Source: Bacteroidales bacterium
GTDB taxonomy: Bacteria; Bacteroidota; Bacteroidia; Bacteroidales; UBA7960
NCBI GenBank assembly: GCA_007129255.1
Contig: SKVW01000180.1
Coordinates: 1-56,148 of the forward strand
DNA: 56,148 nucleotides
Direction of reading: 5' to 3'
This document shows, piece after piece, positions 20,605 through 29,794 of this stretch. The notes beneath the pieces were generated by a model that searched no databases, was not told where the DNA came from, and saw only the letters and a program-made list of their open reading frames with translations. The first letter of the stretch is position 1; every line of letters starts with the position of its first letter. A program made the translations under genes and the position numbers.

Positions 20605-22446
20605 ATGTTTATTAAATCAAAATTTTTTCTCCTTCAATGCCTTGCCCTGACAAGCGTTTTGCTGTTGCCTTTTTCCCTGTTGGGACAGGACCATACAGAC
20701 GAGCAGCTGGCAGCCCAGTATTTCAGGGAAGGCCGGTTTGAAAGGGCTGCTGCCTTGTATGAAGAGTTATTTGAAAAGAATCCCACCCGGCTGGTGTATA
20801 ACAATTATCTGGAATCACTTTTTGCTATTGAAGAGTTTCGGAAGGCGGAACGGGTGGTACGTTCATTAATCCGGGAAAACCCCGGAGAAATTCGTTACCA
20901 GGTTGATCTTGGATGGGTACACCATGAGGCCGGAAATGAGCGCCAGGCCCGCCGGCAGCTGGATGGCCTGATCAGCGATATGCAGGCCAACCCCGATGCG
21001 GTAAATGCTCTGGCAGGAGCTTTTGAAAGCAGGGGCTTTTTTGAACGTGCCCTGGAAACCTACAAACGAGGGCGCAGATTGCTTGGCCAGCGCCATCCTT
21101 TCCATATCCAGATTGCCCGTCTTTATGAAAGAAAAGAGGATTATGTTGCCATGATGAATGAGTACATAGACTACCTGGTTGAAAATATTTCCGAAATGGA
21201 GCGGGTAAGGGGTCTTCTCCAGGATGCCATTACCAATGATCCGGATTTTTCCCGTAATGAAGCATTGAGGGAGGTGCTGATGCGCCGGACTCAGCGAAAT
21301 CCTGACAATACCCTTTATTCGGAAATGCTGCTGTGGCTCTCCCTGCAGCAAAAAGACTTTAATATGGCTTTTATGCAGGCAAGGGCACTTGACCGCCGCC
21401 TGCGCAAAGACGGAGAAATGGTGCTGGAAGTTGCCACCCTAAGCACCAATAACGAAAATTATAATGTGGCCGCAAAAGCTTTTCAGTTTGTCCTGGACAA
21501 GGGGGAAGCTAACCCATTCTATATTGAAGCCCTGGTGGGTTACCTGGATGTGAAGTTTTTGGATGTTACATCATCCTATACTTACGAAAGGGAAGATCTT
21601 TTGAGAATTGAAAAGGAATATCAGGAAGCCATTGAAAAATTAGGCGTGCACCGGAATACGGTACGCCTTATTCGCAACCTGGCCAACCTTCAGGCCTTTT
21701 ACCTGGGGAAAACAGGTACGGCCATTGAACTGCTCCATTCCATTTTGGATATACCCAATGTTTCTAACCGCGTAAAAGCAGAATGCCGCATAGAACTGGC
21801 AGACATTCTTGTACTTATCGGGGATGTTTGGGATGCCAAACTGCTTTACGCACAGGTGGATCGGATGTTTCGTGATGACCCCCTGGCCCATGAAGCCAAA
21901 TTTAAAAATGCAAGGCTTTCTTTTTATATCGGTGAGTTTGACTGGGCCAAAGCCCAGCTGGATATCCTGAAAGCCGGCACCTCCCGCCTGATTGCAAATG
22001 ATGCCATGAAGCTTTCCCTGCGCATCCAGGATAATATCGGGTTTGACGAAAATACCGAACCACTTGAAATGTATGCCCGGGCAGAAAAGCTTATTTTTAT
22101 GAATCGCCTTGATGAGGCCATTGCAGTTCTTGATTCTGTCAACAAGCTTTTTCCCGGGCATCAGATCAATGATGACGTGATCTATGCCAGGGTTGAAATA
22201 ATGATGCAGAAAGGCGATTACCAGCAGGCAGACAGCTTGCTTGCAAAAATTGTTGAGCAATACCCTTCGGGTTTGCTGGCAGATGATGCCCTTTTTAAGA
22301 GAGCCGAACTTTATGAAAATATTTTTGAGGACCGTGAAAAGGCCATGAACCTTTACCAGGAACTGATGGTTGGTTTTCCCGGCAGCCTCCATACCGTCAC
22401 AGCCCGCAATCGTTTCAGAACCCTCAGGGGAGATCTGGTAAACTAA
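20605..22446 (+). CDS. secreted/periplasmic tetratricopeptide repeat protein
   Basis: ORF 20551-22446; signal peptide from ATG 20605 (MFIKSKFFLLQCLALTSVLLLPFSLLGQ); multiple TPR-like repeats. Confidence 0.85.
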   Translation: MFIKSKFFLLQCLALTSVLLLPFSLLGQDHTDEQLAAQYFREGRFERAAALYEELFEKNPTRLVYNNYLESLFAIEEFRKAERVVRSLIRENPGEIRYQVDLGWVHHEAGNERQARRQLDGLISDMQANPDAVNALAGAFESRGFFERALETYKRGRRLLGQRHPFHIQIARLYERKEDYVAMMNEYIDYLVENISEMERVRGLLQDAITNDPDFSRNEALREVLMRRTQRNPDNTLYSEMLLWLSLQQKDFNMAFMQARALDRRLRKDGEMVLEVATLSTNNENYNVAAKAFQFVLDKGEANPFYIEALVGYLDVKFLDVTSSYTYEREDLLRIEKEYQEAIEKLGVHRNTVRLIRNLANLQAFYLGKTGTAIELLHSILDIPNVSNRVKAECRIELADILVLIGDVWDAKLLYAQVDRMFRDDPLAHEAKFKNARLSFYIGEFDWAKAQLDILKAGTSRLIANDAMKLSLRIQDNIGFDENTEPLEMYARAEKLIFMNRLDEAIAVLDSVNKLFPGHQINDDVIYARVEIMMQKGDYQQADSLLAKIVEQYPSGLLADDALFKRAELYENIFEDREKAMNLYQELMVGFPGSLHTVTARNRFRTLRGDLVN

Positions 22447-22458
22447 AAAAAACTGCAA

Positions 22459-23253
22459 GTGCCTTCATCCGTATTTCCCAAAAAATTTCTCGGCCAGCAC
22501 TTCCTGCGTGATGAAAATATCGCCCGAAAGGTTGTGGAAAGCCTGACAGGCTTCGGAAACTATGATACCATGCTCGAGGTCGGCCCCGGTACCGGAGTGC
22601 TTACCAAATATCTTCTGGAAAAAGGGAAATGGAAATGGTTTGGGGCAGAGCTTGACCGTGATTCGGCGGCTTATCTCCGGGGAAAATATCCTCACCTGGA
22701 ATCTCAAATCATCGAAGGAGACTTTCTTAAAATGGATTTTAACAGGTGGATGGGGAAAGAACCTTTTGCCGTGATTGGCAATTTCCCCTATAACATCTCC
22801 TCGCAGATCCTTTTTAAAGTTCTTGAAAACCGCGAACAGATTCCGGAAATGGTGGGCATGTTTCAAAAGGAAGTTGCCATGCGCATCGCCTCACAACCCG
22901 GCAACAAGGTATATGGCATCCTGAGTGTGCTTACCCAGGCTTTTTATAATGTTCAGTTGTTGTTTGGTGTCGATCCGCATGTATTTCAGCCTCCTCCAAA
23001 GGTGCAATCGGCAGTGATCAGGCTGGAGAGGAAAACCGGTGAGCCCTTGGATTGTGATCCTGAACTTTTCTTCCGGGTGGTAAAAACAGCCTTTAACCAA
23101 AGAAGGAAGATGCTTAGCAACTCCCTGAAAAGCATGAAGGTGAATTGGGAAAAACTCCCGGAGAAACTTCCTTTTAAGAGGCCCGAGCAACTCGGTGTAA
23201 CGGAGTTTTCGAAAATTACCAACGCCTCAAGTCCCGATCAGAAGGATAATTGA
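22459..23253 (+). CDS. rsmA: 16S rRNA (adenine1518/1519-N6)-dimethyltransferase
   Basis: 264 aa, GTG start; KKFLGQHFLRDENIA, LEVGPGTGVLT, VIGNFPYNISSQI, FNQRRKML. Confidence 0.97.
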   Translation: MPSSVFPKKFLGQHFLRDENIARKVVESLTGFGNYDTMLEVGPGTGVLTKYLLEKGKWKWFGAELDRDSAAYLRGKYPHLESQIIEGDFLKMDFNRWMGKEPFAVIGNFPYNISSQILFKVLENREQIPEMVGMFQKEVAMRIASQPGNKVYGILSVLTQAFYNVQLLFGVDPHVFQPPPKVQSAVIRLERKTGEPLDCDPELFFRVVKTAFNQRRKMLSNSLKSMKVNWEKLPEKLPFKRPEQLGVTEFSKITNASSPDQKDN

Positions 23254-23391
23254 TATTGATGTTTTGGTTTGCCAGGCTTTCAGTTTGCCCTTTTTAAAAT
23301 TTTTATGAAGATTGTAACCGGCTAACCATTGGCTTTCCGGCTGAGGTTTAAAATGTTTTTGTATTTTTGAAGTTGTTTCAAAACCGTTGCC

Positions 23392-24681
23392 ATGGCTACC
23401 AAAAAGCTGAAAAATTTTGAATATGCAGGACATACCGAAGCGGGCCCTTCCGGTATGGAAGGCCTTTGCCTGCAGGATGCTTTTGACACTCCAAATGGTT
23501 TTGTATTTGTAGTTACAGCCAATGAAGATCACTCCGCCAGCGAAAATCAGTTGGTGAAAATTTTTTCTGAAAGGATCCGGTATTATCTTGATAATGAAAT
23601 ACTGGAAAACCCCACTGAAGCGGTGAGCAATGCCATGATCTATTCCAACGGGTATATTTTTGAGTATCTGCGAAAAATCCCGAAAATTTCTCCTGGAGAG
23701 CTTAGTGGTTTATGTGTGCTTATAAGGGACGAAAAGGTTTATTATGGCTGGATTGGTGAGGTTTGCCTGTTTTTATTTACGGGAAAAAAGTTTTACCAGC
23801 TTGCATCCTGCGGCCAAAAGACCCGGGAGGAAGACGGGCAGGCTGCAGTTGATGGGGACGGATTTATTGGTTCACAGCAATTTGTCGTACCTGGAAATTG
23901 CCAACAGCCTTATGTGCCGGTTAACGGAGACAGGTTGATTGCCGGAACCGGCGGGTTGTGCCGAAACTTCCAGGATAAAACCTTTAAGAAATTGCTGCGG
24001 GATTCCATGCCCACCCAAACTAAGGTACTTCGCCTTGCAAACATTGCCGGTAACACCGGAGGTAAAGAACCTATGGCTTTGCAGCTGATCAACTTCTATA
24101 ACCTTGTGAACACCTTGCGCTCTTTTGCTCCTGCCACCCATCCAGGCCCTCCTGAAACAAATTCTTCCAAAGTCAAAAAAGTTTTTAATGAAAAAAAGTC
24201 TTCCCCGGTGATGAGATATCTTTTTACGGCAATCGTTTTGCTGTTGGTCGGTTATATGGTCTATGACCTTTTTATTTATAATCCCAGGCCCGCGCGCCAT
24301 GTCCCCTTGACCCAGGAGCATCTTCAGGCCGATCACGACTCCCTGATAAAAGTCCGGGGAGTTGAAATATCCGGCACCCCCGAGCAACTTCCCGAGGATG
24401 TTAGTTACACTGTCAGAAGCGGGGATACCTGGAGCCGCATCTATCAGCAATTTGGTGTGTGCTCATGGTTTATTCGTAATCACCCGCCCAACCAGGGCAA
24501 ATTCGACAGCGAAGGAAATCCTGTTGCCGGAAGTACACTGCAAATCCCTGTGATGTATTCAGGAAGACCCCAGCTAAATCCCTATTTCTATCGTGAATTT
24601 CAAACCAGCAGGGTAGGCGGTTCCTGTGAGCATGCTGATGAAGACTTCCTCCGGAGATTTGAAGAAAAAATATATGATTAG
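23392..24681 (+). CDS. PP2C-like (apparently inactive) cytoplasmic domain - TM - LysM domain protein
   Basis: 429 aa; N-terminal region with PP2C-like spacing, TM YLFTAIVLLLVGYMVYDLFI, LysM-like YTVRSGDTWSRIYQQFGV. Confidence 0.7.
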   Translation: MATKKLKNFEYAGHTEAGPSGMEGLCLQDAFDTPNGFVFVVTANEDHSASENQLVKIFSERIRYYLDNEILENPTEAVSNAMIYSNGYIFEYLRKIPKISPGELSGLCVLIRDEKVYYGWIGEVCLFLFTGKKFYQLASCGQKTREEDGQAAVDGDGFIGSQQFVVPGNCQQPYVPVNGDRLIAGTGGLCRNFQDKTFKKLLRDSMPTQTKVLRLANIAGNTGGKEPMALQLINFYNLVNTLRSFAPATHPGPPETNSSKVKKVFNEKKSSPVMRYLFTAIVLLLVGYMVYDLFIYNPRPARHVPLTQEHLQADHDSLIKVRGVEISGTPEQLPEDVSYTVRSGDTWSRIYQQFGVCSWFIRNHPPNQGKFDSEGNPVAGSTLQIPVMYSGRPQLNPYFYREFQTSRVGGSCEHADEDFLRRFEEKIYD

Positions 24682-25645
24682 CAACAGCAAAGGAAAATAT
24701 CTTCGGAAAGGGAAAGTTTTGTTCCTGGATAAAGCCCATCCTTCCCTGATGGATGAATTGGAAAACCTGGGGTATTCCTGCCATTATGATCCTGCCATTA
24801 CTCCCGGAAAACTGATTTCCATCCTTCCCGAATTATCCGGTTTAATTGTAAGAAGCAAATTCCGGCTGGATAAAAACATCTTGCAACATGCCGATAAACT
24901 TCAGTTTATTGGAAGAGTCGGAAGTGGTCTTGAAAATATAGACGTGGATTATGCCCGTTCTAAAGGGATTGTCTGCATGAATTCACCGGAAGGAAACCGC
25001 GATGCCGTAGGTGAGTATGCCCTGGGACTTTTACTTGCCCTGATCAACAATCTTGTGATTGCTGACCGGGAGGTAAGACAAGGGACATGGGAAAGGGAGA
25101 AAAACCGGGGTGTTGAAATAAAAGGCAAAACGGTTGCCATCATCGGCTATGGAAATACAGGAAGTGCTTTTGCTCAGCGCCTGCAGGGGTTTGAGGCAAA
25201 AATTATAGCCTTCGATAAGCACAAAAAAAATTACACCCCAGCCTTTGTTAAAGAAGGATCCCTGGAAGAAGTTTATGAACATGCCGATATCGTTAGCTTT
25301 CACGTTCCGCTTAACCCTGAAACCAGGTATATGTGCGACAGACAATTTTTTGAAAGATTTCAAAAAAATATTCTGCTGGTCAATACGGCAAGGGGAGGCA
25401 TCTTGAATACAAGCGACCTGGTAGCGGCCTTAAAAAGTGGGAAGGTTCAGGGGGCTGCACTGGATGTGCTGGAGTACGAACATCTTTCCTTTGAAAAACT
25501 TGAAAAGAAAGACCTGCCGCCCCCGTTTCAATACCTTGCCTCGAGCAAAAATGTAGTGCTGTCCCCCCATATTGCCGGCTGGACCCATGAATCTTATATA
25601 AAACTATCTACTGTATTGGCAGAAAAGATAAAGGCCCTCAGGTAG
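24674..25645 (+). CDS. D-2-hydroxyacid dehydrogenase (phosphoglycerate dehydrogenase-like)
   Basis: ORF 24626-25645; likely start 24674 overlapping upstream stop; GRVGSGLENIDVDYA, VAIIGYGNTGSAFA, LVNTARGGIL, SPHIAGWT. Confidence 0.93.
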   Translation: MISNSKGKYLRKGKVLFLDKAHPSLMDELENLGYSCHYDPAITPGKLISILPELSGLIVRSKFRLDKNILQHADKLQFIGRVGSGLENIDVDYARSKGIVCMNSPEGNRDAVGEYALGLLLALINNLVIADREVRQGTWEREKNRGVEIKGKTVAIIGYGNTGSAFAQRLQGFEAKIIAFDKHKKNYTPAFVKEGSLEEVYEHADIVSFHVPLNPETRYMCDRQFFERFQKNILLVNTARGGILNTSDLVAALKSGKVQGAALDVLEYEHLSFEKLEKKDLPPPFQYLASSKNVVLSPHIAGWTHESYIKLSTVLAEKIKALR

Positions 25646-26936
25646 TCGGCCGTTCCTTAACCACCAATTGAAGGGTGGTGCGATTTTTTTGTTCAAGCAT
25701 TACCTTTTTTCCTTTGAGCAGGTAATCCACTTCCGCTTTCTGGTAATGTCTTACGGTGATTAATCTCAGATCATGGTTGTATTTTACATTAAAATTTTTT
25801 TCCAGATCCCTTATCAGTGCCGGGGTTTTTACCCGGTCATGGTCAAAACATACCGAAAAACTAATGGCAGAATTTTGCATCAGGTTAATCTTAACACCGT
25901 GGCTTGCAAAATCTGAAAAAATGCGGGAAAGGTTTTCTTCGGCAATAAAACTGAAATCTTTTGGGAAAATAGATATCAAAACCTGGTTGAATTTATAAAT
26001 GTAGGAAGGAACCAGGTCATCATTCTTGAAATTATCATTGATAAGGGTTCCGGGGGCTGCGGGATTGGAAAAAGATTTGACCTTCAAAGGAATGTTTTTG
26101 TTCAGCAACGGCTTTAAGGTTTTCGGATGAATTACCGTGGCTCCGTAATAAGCCAGTTCGATAGCTTCCTGGTAACTGATATTGGGCAGAAGCAGTGTTT
26201 TTTCAAAAAATTTTGGGTCGGCATTGAGCAGACCGGGAACATCTTTCCAGATCACTAATTCTTCAGCCATCAATGAATAGGCAATAATGGCTGCGGTGTA
26301 GTCACTTCCTTCCCTGCCCAAAGTGGTTGTAAACCCCTGCCTTGTCCCCCCGATAAAACCCTGGGTAAGCACAACAGAAGGTTTCCCGTTATTTTTTCCG
26401 GGCTTAAGATAGGGTGAAAGATTTTCATTGATGGCCCTTGAAGTGAGAATCCAGTCGACCCTGGCATCCCGGAAATGCGCATCGGTGATCACCAGTTTCT
26501 GTGCCGGGAAAAGCTGATTCGAGATCCCGCAATCCTTCAGGTGCTGGTTTACAATTTGTGTGGAAACCCTTTCGCCGGTAGAAACTATGCGGTCATATTC
26601 ATAATTATAATTGGTGCCGGCTTCTTCCCTTATATAATAGTATAAATGATAAAAGGATTGCTCCAGGATGTCGAATACCGGATGCGAAGGATATTCAAAA
26701 AGTTCCCTGGCAATATTGAAATGGAAGGCTTTGATTTGGTCAAACAAAGCGTACATCTCCTCTTTTCTTCCTTCCATAAAAAAGGCGGTCAGCTTCTCCA
26801 GTGCGTTGGTGGTTTTGGCCATGGCCGATAATACCACAACCAGGGGCTCATCCCCATATTGTTTGATGATTTTACCTACATTTTTTACCGAATTGGGATC
26901 CTTGACAGAAGCCCCGCCAAATTTGAATACGCGCAT
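25638..26936 (-). CDS. lysC: aspartate kinase
   Basis: ORF to 27005; likely ATG at 26936; MRVFKFGGASVKDPNSVKNV, GFIGGTRQGFTTTLGREGSDYTAA. Confidence 0.95.
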   Translation of the reverse strand: MRVFKFGGASVKDPNSVKNVGKIIKQYGDEPLVVVLSAMAKTTNALEKLTAFFMEGRKEEMYALFDQIKAFHFNIARELFEYPSHPVFDILEQSFYHLYYYIREEAGTNYNYEYDRIVSTGERVSTQIVNQHLKDCGISNQLFPAQKLVITDAHFRDARVDWILTSRAINENLSPYLKPGKNNGKPSVVLTQGFIGGTRQGFTTTLGREGSDYTAAIIAYSLMAEELVIWKDVPGLLNADPKFFEKTLLLPNISYQEAIELAYYGATVIHPKTLKPLLNKNIPLKVKSFSNPAAPGTLINDNFKNDDLVPSYIYKFNQVLISIFPKDFSFIAEENLSRIFSDFASHGVKINLMQNSAISFSVCFDHDRVKTPALIRDLEKNFNVKYNHDLRLITVRHYQKAEVDYLLKGKKVMLEQKNRTTLQLVVKERPTT

Positions 26937-27011
26937 CCTTTTGTTATGGTTTTTTGCGGCAACTGACCTGAAAACAAAATTAACAAAATATGGGTATGCA
27001 GGCAAAAAGAA

Positions 27012-27037
27012 ACCCTGGTCAGTAAACTAACCAGGGT
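27012..27037 (-). terminator. terminator downstream of ECF sigma gene
   Basis: ACCCTGGT-10 nt-ACCAGGGT perfect stem, minus strand followed by TTTCTTTTT. Confidence 0.75.
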
Positions 27038-27077
27038 AGGGACAGAGAAAATAAATATTGAGGAATGTTACAAATAA

Positions 27078-27578
27078 CTATTTTTCATTAAGGGCTTCCA
27101 TCAGCTTTTTGCGGGTAAAGAAAATCCGGCTTTTAACCGTACCAATGGACAGGTTCAGCTTGTCTGCAATTTCTTTGTATTTGTAACCATCATTATACAT
27201 TTCAAAGGGCTTGCGCTGGTCCTGGTCAATCTTCTTTATTTCGCGGGTAATTTCCTTTATCGCGTAAGAGGAATCCGGGAGGCCTGTTTTGCTCTCTTTG
27301 GATAAATTCAGGTAATAAAGGTCATCGGTTTTGTCAAGAATGGTGTTGTTTCTAACATTCTGCCTGTAATTGTTAATGAAGGTGTTTTTCATGATGGTAA
27401 AAGTCCACGCCTTCAAATTGGTGTTGGCAGTGAATTTATCACGATTGGTTAATGCTTTAAGGTAGGTTTCCTGAACCAGGTCCTGAGCATCCTCATAATT
27501 TGAGGTCAAAGTGTAGGCAAAATATTTAAGGTTTTTCTGAAGACCCAGAAGCTTATAGTTGAATTCCAGTGCTGTCAT
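27078..27578 (-). CDS. ECF-type RNA polymerase sigma factor
   Basis: 166 aa; YALTSNYEDAQDLVQETYLKAL, FTIMKNTFINNYR, YKEIADKLNLSIGTVKSRIFFTRKKL. Confidence 0.95.
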   Translation of the reverse strand: MTALEFNYKLLGLQKNLKYFAYTLTSNYEDAQDLVQETYLKALTNRDKFTANTNLKAWTFTIMKNTFINNYRQNVRNNTILDKTDDLYYLNLSKESKTGLPDSSYAIKEITREIKKIDQDQRKPFEMYNDGYKYKEIADKLNLSIGTVKSRIFFTRKKLMEALNEK

Positions 27579-27618
27579 AATTGATAAGGTTTTTGGGTTT
27601 GTTTAATTTTCTTTATAT

Positions 27619-27648
27619 CAAAGTTAAACAAAAAAATATTAACTCCAA
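27619..27648 (-). promoter_or_regulatory. Bacteroidota-type promoter for the sigma gene
   Basis: minus strand TTG (plus CAA 27646-27648), 19-bp spacer, TAACTTTG (plus CAAAGTTA 27619-27626); 41 bp before ATG. Confidence 0.65.
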
Positions 27649-28085
27649 GCTTTTTTAAACTTTTTAACAAAATAAATTATGCTTAAAACCAAATACATTA
27701 CCTATAAAGGCCTGTTTGTAGTACAAATATAATAATTTCTATTAGTAAATTAAAAAAACAGAAATATAAATTTTGTTAAATGAAAAACCTGAAAATGAGA
27801 ACAGTGTAATTTGCGTAACTTCCTGATTAACCGTTGGTTTCAGGTAAAAAGGAGTCTTATTACCTGAATTGGGATTGGCAAATACTTTGGAAAACCATTA
27901 AAAAATTTACAGGAAACATCCATGACTAATTTTAAACGCACATGAGAATGATTATCAGGAGAACAGGACTTAATCCAACAATGAAAACTGAATTGTGATG
28001 TTTTTCCACCCCGGCATGGAAGGCCGCTGACCGAATTAATCAAATTATAAACAGATGAATTTTTTTGAAAAGGAGGATAGGAAAT

Positions 28086-28970
28086 TTACCCGATTTCTTT
28101 CAGCATTTCTTTAAACTGCTCTGCATTTTCAACCGGAATAATATTTTTGGGAAGTTCTTCTTTAACTTCCTTTAATTGAAGCCCGGTTACAAATACTTTC
28201 TTGTTTTTTACCGCTTTTGACAACTTCCTGAGGTATTCGGGTATTTCTTTTGGGGCAAGGGCTGCAACAAAATAAGTAAAGAGGTAGTCTGTCTCCCGTA
28301 TTTGTAGAATTTCAACCAGATCGTCAAAAGGGACTGACTGACCGAGATAGATCACTTTATGTCCGCTTTTCTTCAGGAGATAGCTGTAAAAAAGCAGGCC
28401 CATTTCATGCAATTCATTTTCGGGAAGGAACAAAAGAAATGTTTTGCCACCCTCTTTTGGGGGATCCGTTTGCCCATCTATGGCGATGATGAGTTTTTGC
28501 CGGATAAGGTTGGTAATGAAATGCTCCTGTGCAGGGTTGATGGTGCCTATTTGCCAAAGTAATCCAATTTTTTCAAGGAAAGGATACAAGATATGGGTTA
28601 CGGTTTTTTCAAAACCCATTTTCAAAATCGAGGATGATAGAACTTTGTTAAAGCCATTTTCGTTAAGTTCTATCATGGAAACCACCAGGCTGTTGATCTG
28701 GCTTTCGTAATCATTGGCAGATCCTGATAATTCGACCACCTTTTCGTTTACCTCTTCCGGATCCATTCTAATGATCTGGGAGATCTTAAATCCGTGCTTG
28801 TTTAGCGTGCTTATGTTTAATAGCTTTTTCAGGTCGCAGTCCTGGTAGTACCTGATATTGGTAGAGGTGCGCTCAGGCAAAACCACATTGTAACGCTTTT
28901 CCCACATCCTGATGGTGTGGGCTTTAATTCCGGTAATCTTTTCCAGATCGTTAATGGAGTATCGGATCAT
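28086..28970 (-). CDS. MerR-family regulator with cobalamin-binding domain (CarH/LitR-like)
   Basis: 294 aa; MerR HTH ITGIKAHTIRMWEKRYNVVLPERT; W-x9-EH (LLWQIGTINPAQEHF); ELHEMG axial-His-like motif; IYLGQSVP. Confidence 0.9.
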   Translation of the reverse strand: MIRYSINDLEKITGIKAHTIRMWEKRYNVVLPERTSTNIRYYQDCDLKKLLNISTLNKHGFKISQIIRMDPEEVNEKVVELSGSANDYESQINSLVVSMIELNENGFNKVLSSSILKMGFEKTVTHILYPFLEKIGLLWQIGTINPAQEHFITNLIRQKLIIAIDGQTDPPKEGGKTFLLFLPENELHEMGLLFYSYLLKKSGHKVIYLGQSVPFDDLVEILQIRETDYLFTYFVAALAPKEIPEYLRKLSKAVKNKKVFVTGLQLKEVKEELPKNIIPVENAEQFKEMLKEIG

Positions 28971-29349
28971 GGCCTGAATTGGCGTTTAATATTATTGTGG
29001 AATTTTAAAACAAAAATAAATTTTTCCATTTTAGCAGGAATGGCAAAAAAATCAAAAATTCAACAAAGCCAGTATGAAAAAGTTCAACCCTTTAGTTATA
29101 TGGTAGTTTTTTGTTTACAATTTTGTCTTTTTACCAAAACAATTTCTCTTTTGAGAAACCCATGGTATTGTTCCAGCAGGGGGTTTAGTTAAAATAGTTG
29201 GATTATACTTCGCTTAAAAAAAACAGAAAGTTTTGCAGCATAAATGATGAAAAAATTCTTATATTGTGTTGCAAGAAGCAGATAATAATAAAATAACAAA
29301 AACAGCGAAAAATCCCGCCGGAGACCTGGTAAAACAAAGTGACCCATTT

Positions 29350-29721
29350 ATGGAGGATTTAAACATTGAGCCTACTAAAACAACTTTTGGCGTGCGTTTT
29401 CATTCAACCAACGGATTCATGGAGATAAAGGGAAACTCCTATCCAGAAAATGCAATAGAGTTTTTCCAGCCCCTTTTAGACTGGGTGCGAAACTTTACAA
29501 AGGCCAATCGCAAACCCGTAAGGCTGGTTTTCAAAGTAAATTATTTTAATACGAGCTCCTCTAAATATATTTTCAAGCTCATGGAAATTTTTCATGAATA
29601 TCAAAAAAGAGGAAACAAGATTGAAGTGCAATGGCAGTTTTTTCAGGGCCAGGAAGACATGCTTGAAACCTGGCAGGAACTTATGGGGGAACTTGATATG
29701 AAATATCAGGTTGTTAAATAA
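29350..29721 (+). CDS. SiaC/DUF1987-family regulatory protein
   Basis: ORF from 29266; ATG 29350 MEDLNIEPTKTTFGV; conserved YFNTSSSKYIFKLMEIF (SiaC phospho-acceptor region). Confidence 0.88.
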   Translation: MEDLNIEPTKTTFGVRFHSTNGFMEIKGNSYPENAIEFFQPLLDWVRNFTKANRKPVRLVFKVNYFNTSSSKYIFKLMEIFHEYQKRGNKIEVQWQFFQGQEDMLETWQELMGELDMKYQVVK

Positions 29722-29794
29722 CGTTTTTTATGAAAGTGCCCCTTTGATTTTTTCTAAATTTGAAATTCATTTGTCGTTCTTAAAACCTTATGTC

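Noticed and set aside
21640-22458. 272-aa minus-strand ORF
   Set aside because: Antisense shadow of the TPR gene at 20605-22446.
27840-28043. 67-aa ORF in the MerR-sigma gap
   Set aside because: No plausible domain or start context; likely random ORF in a non-coding spacer.
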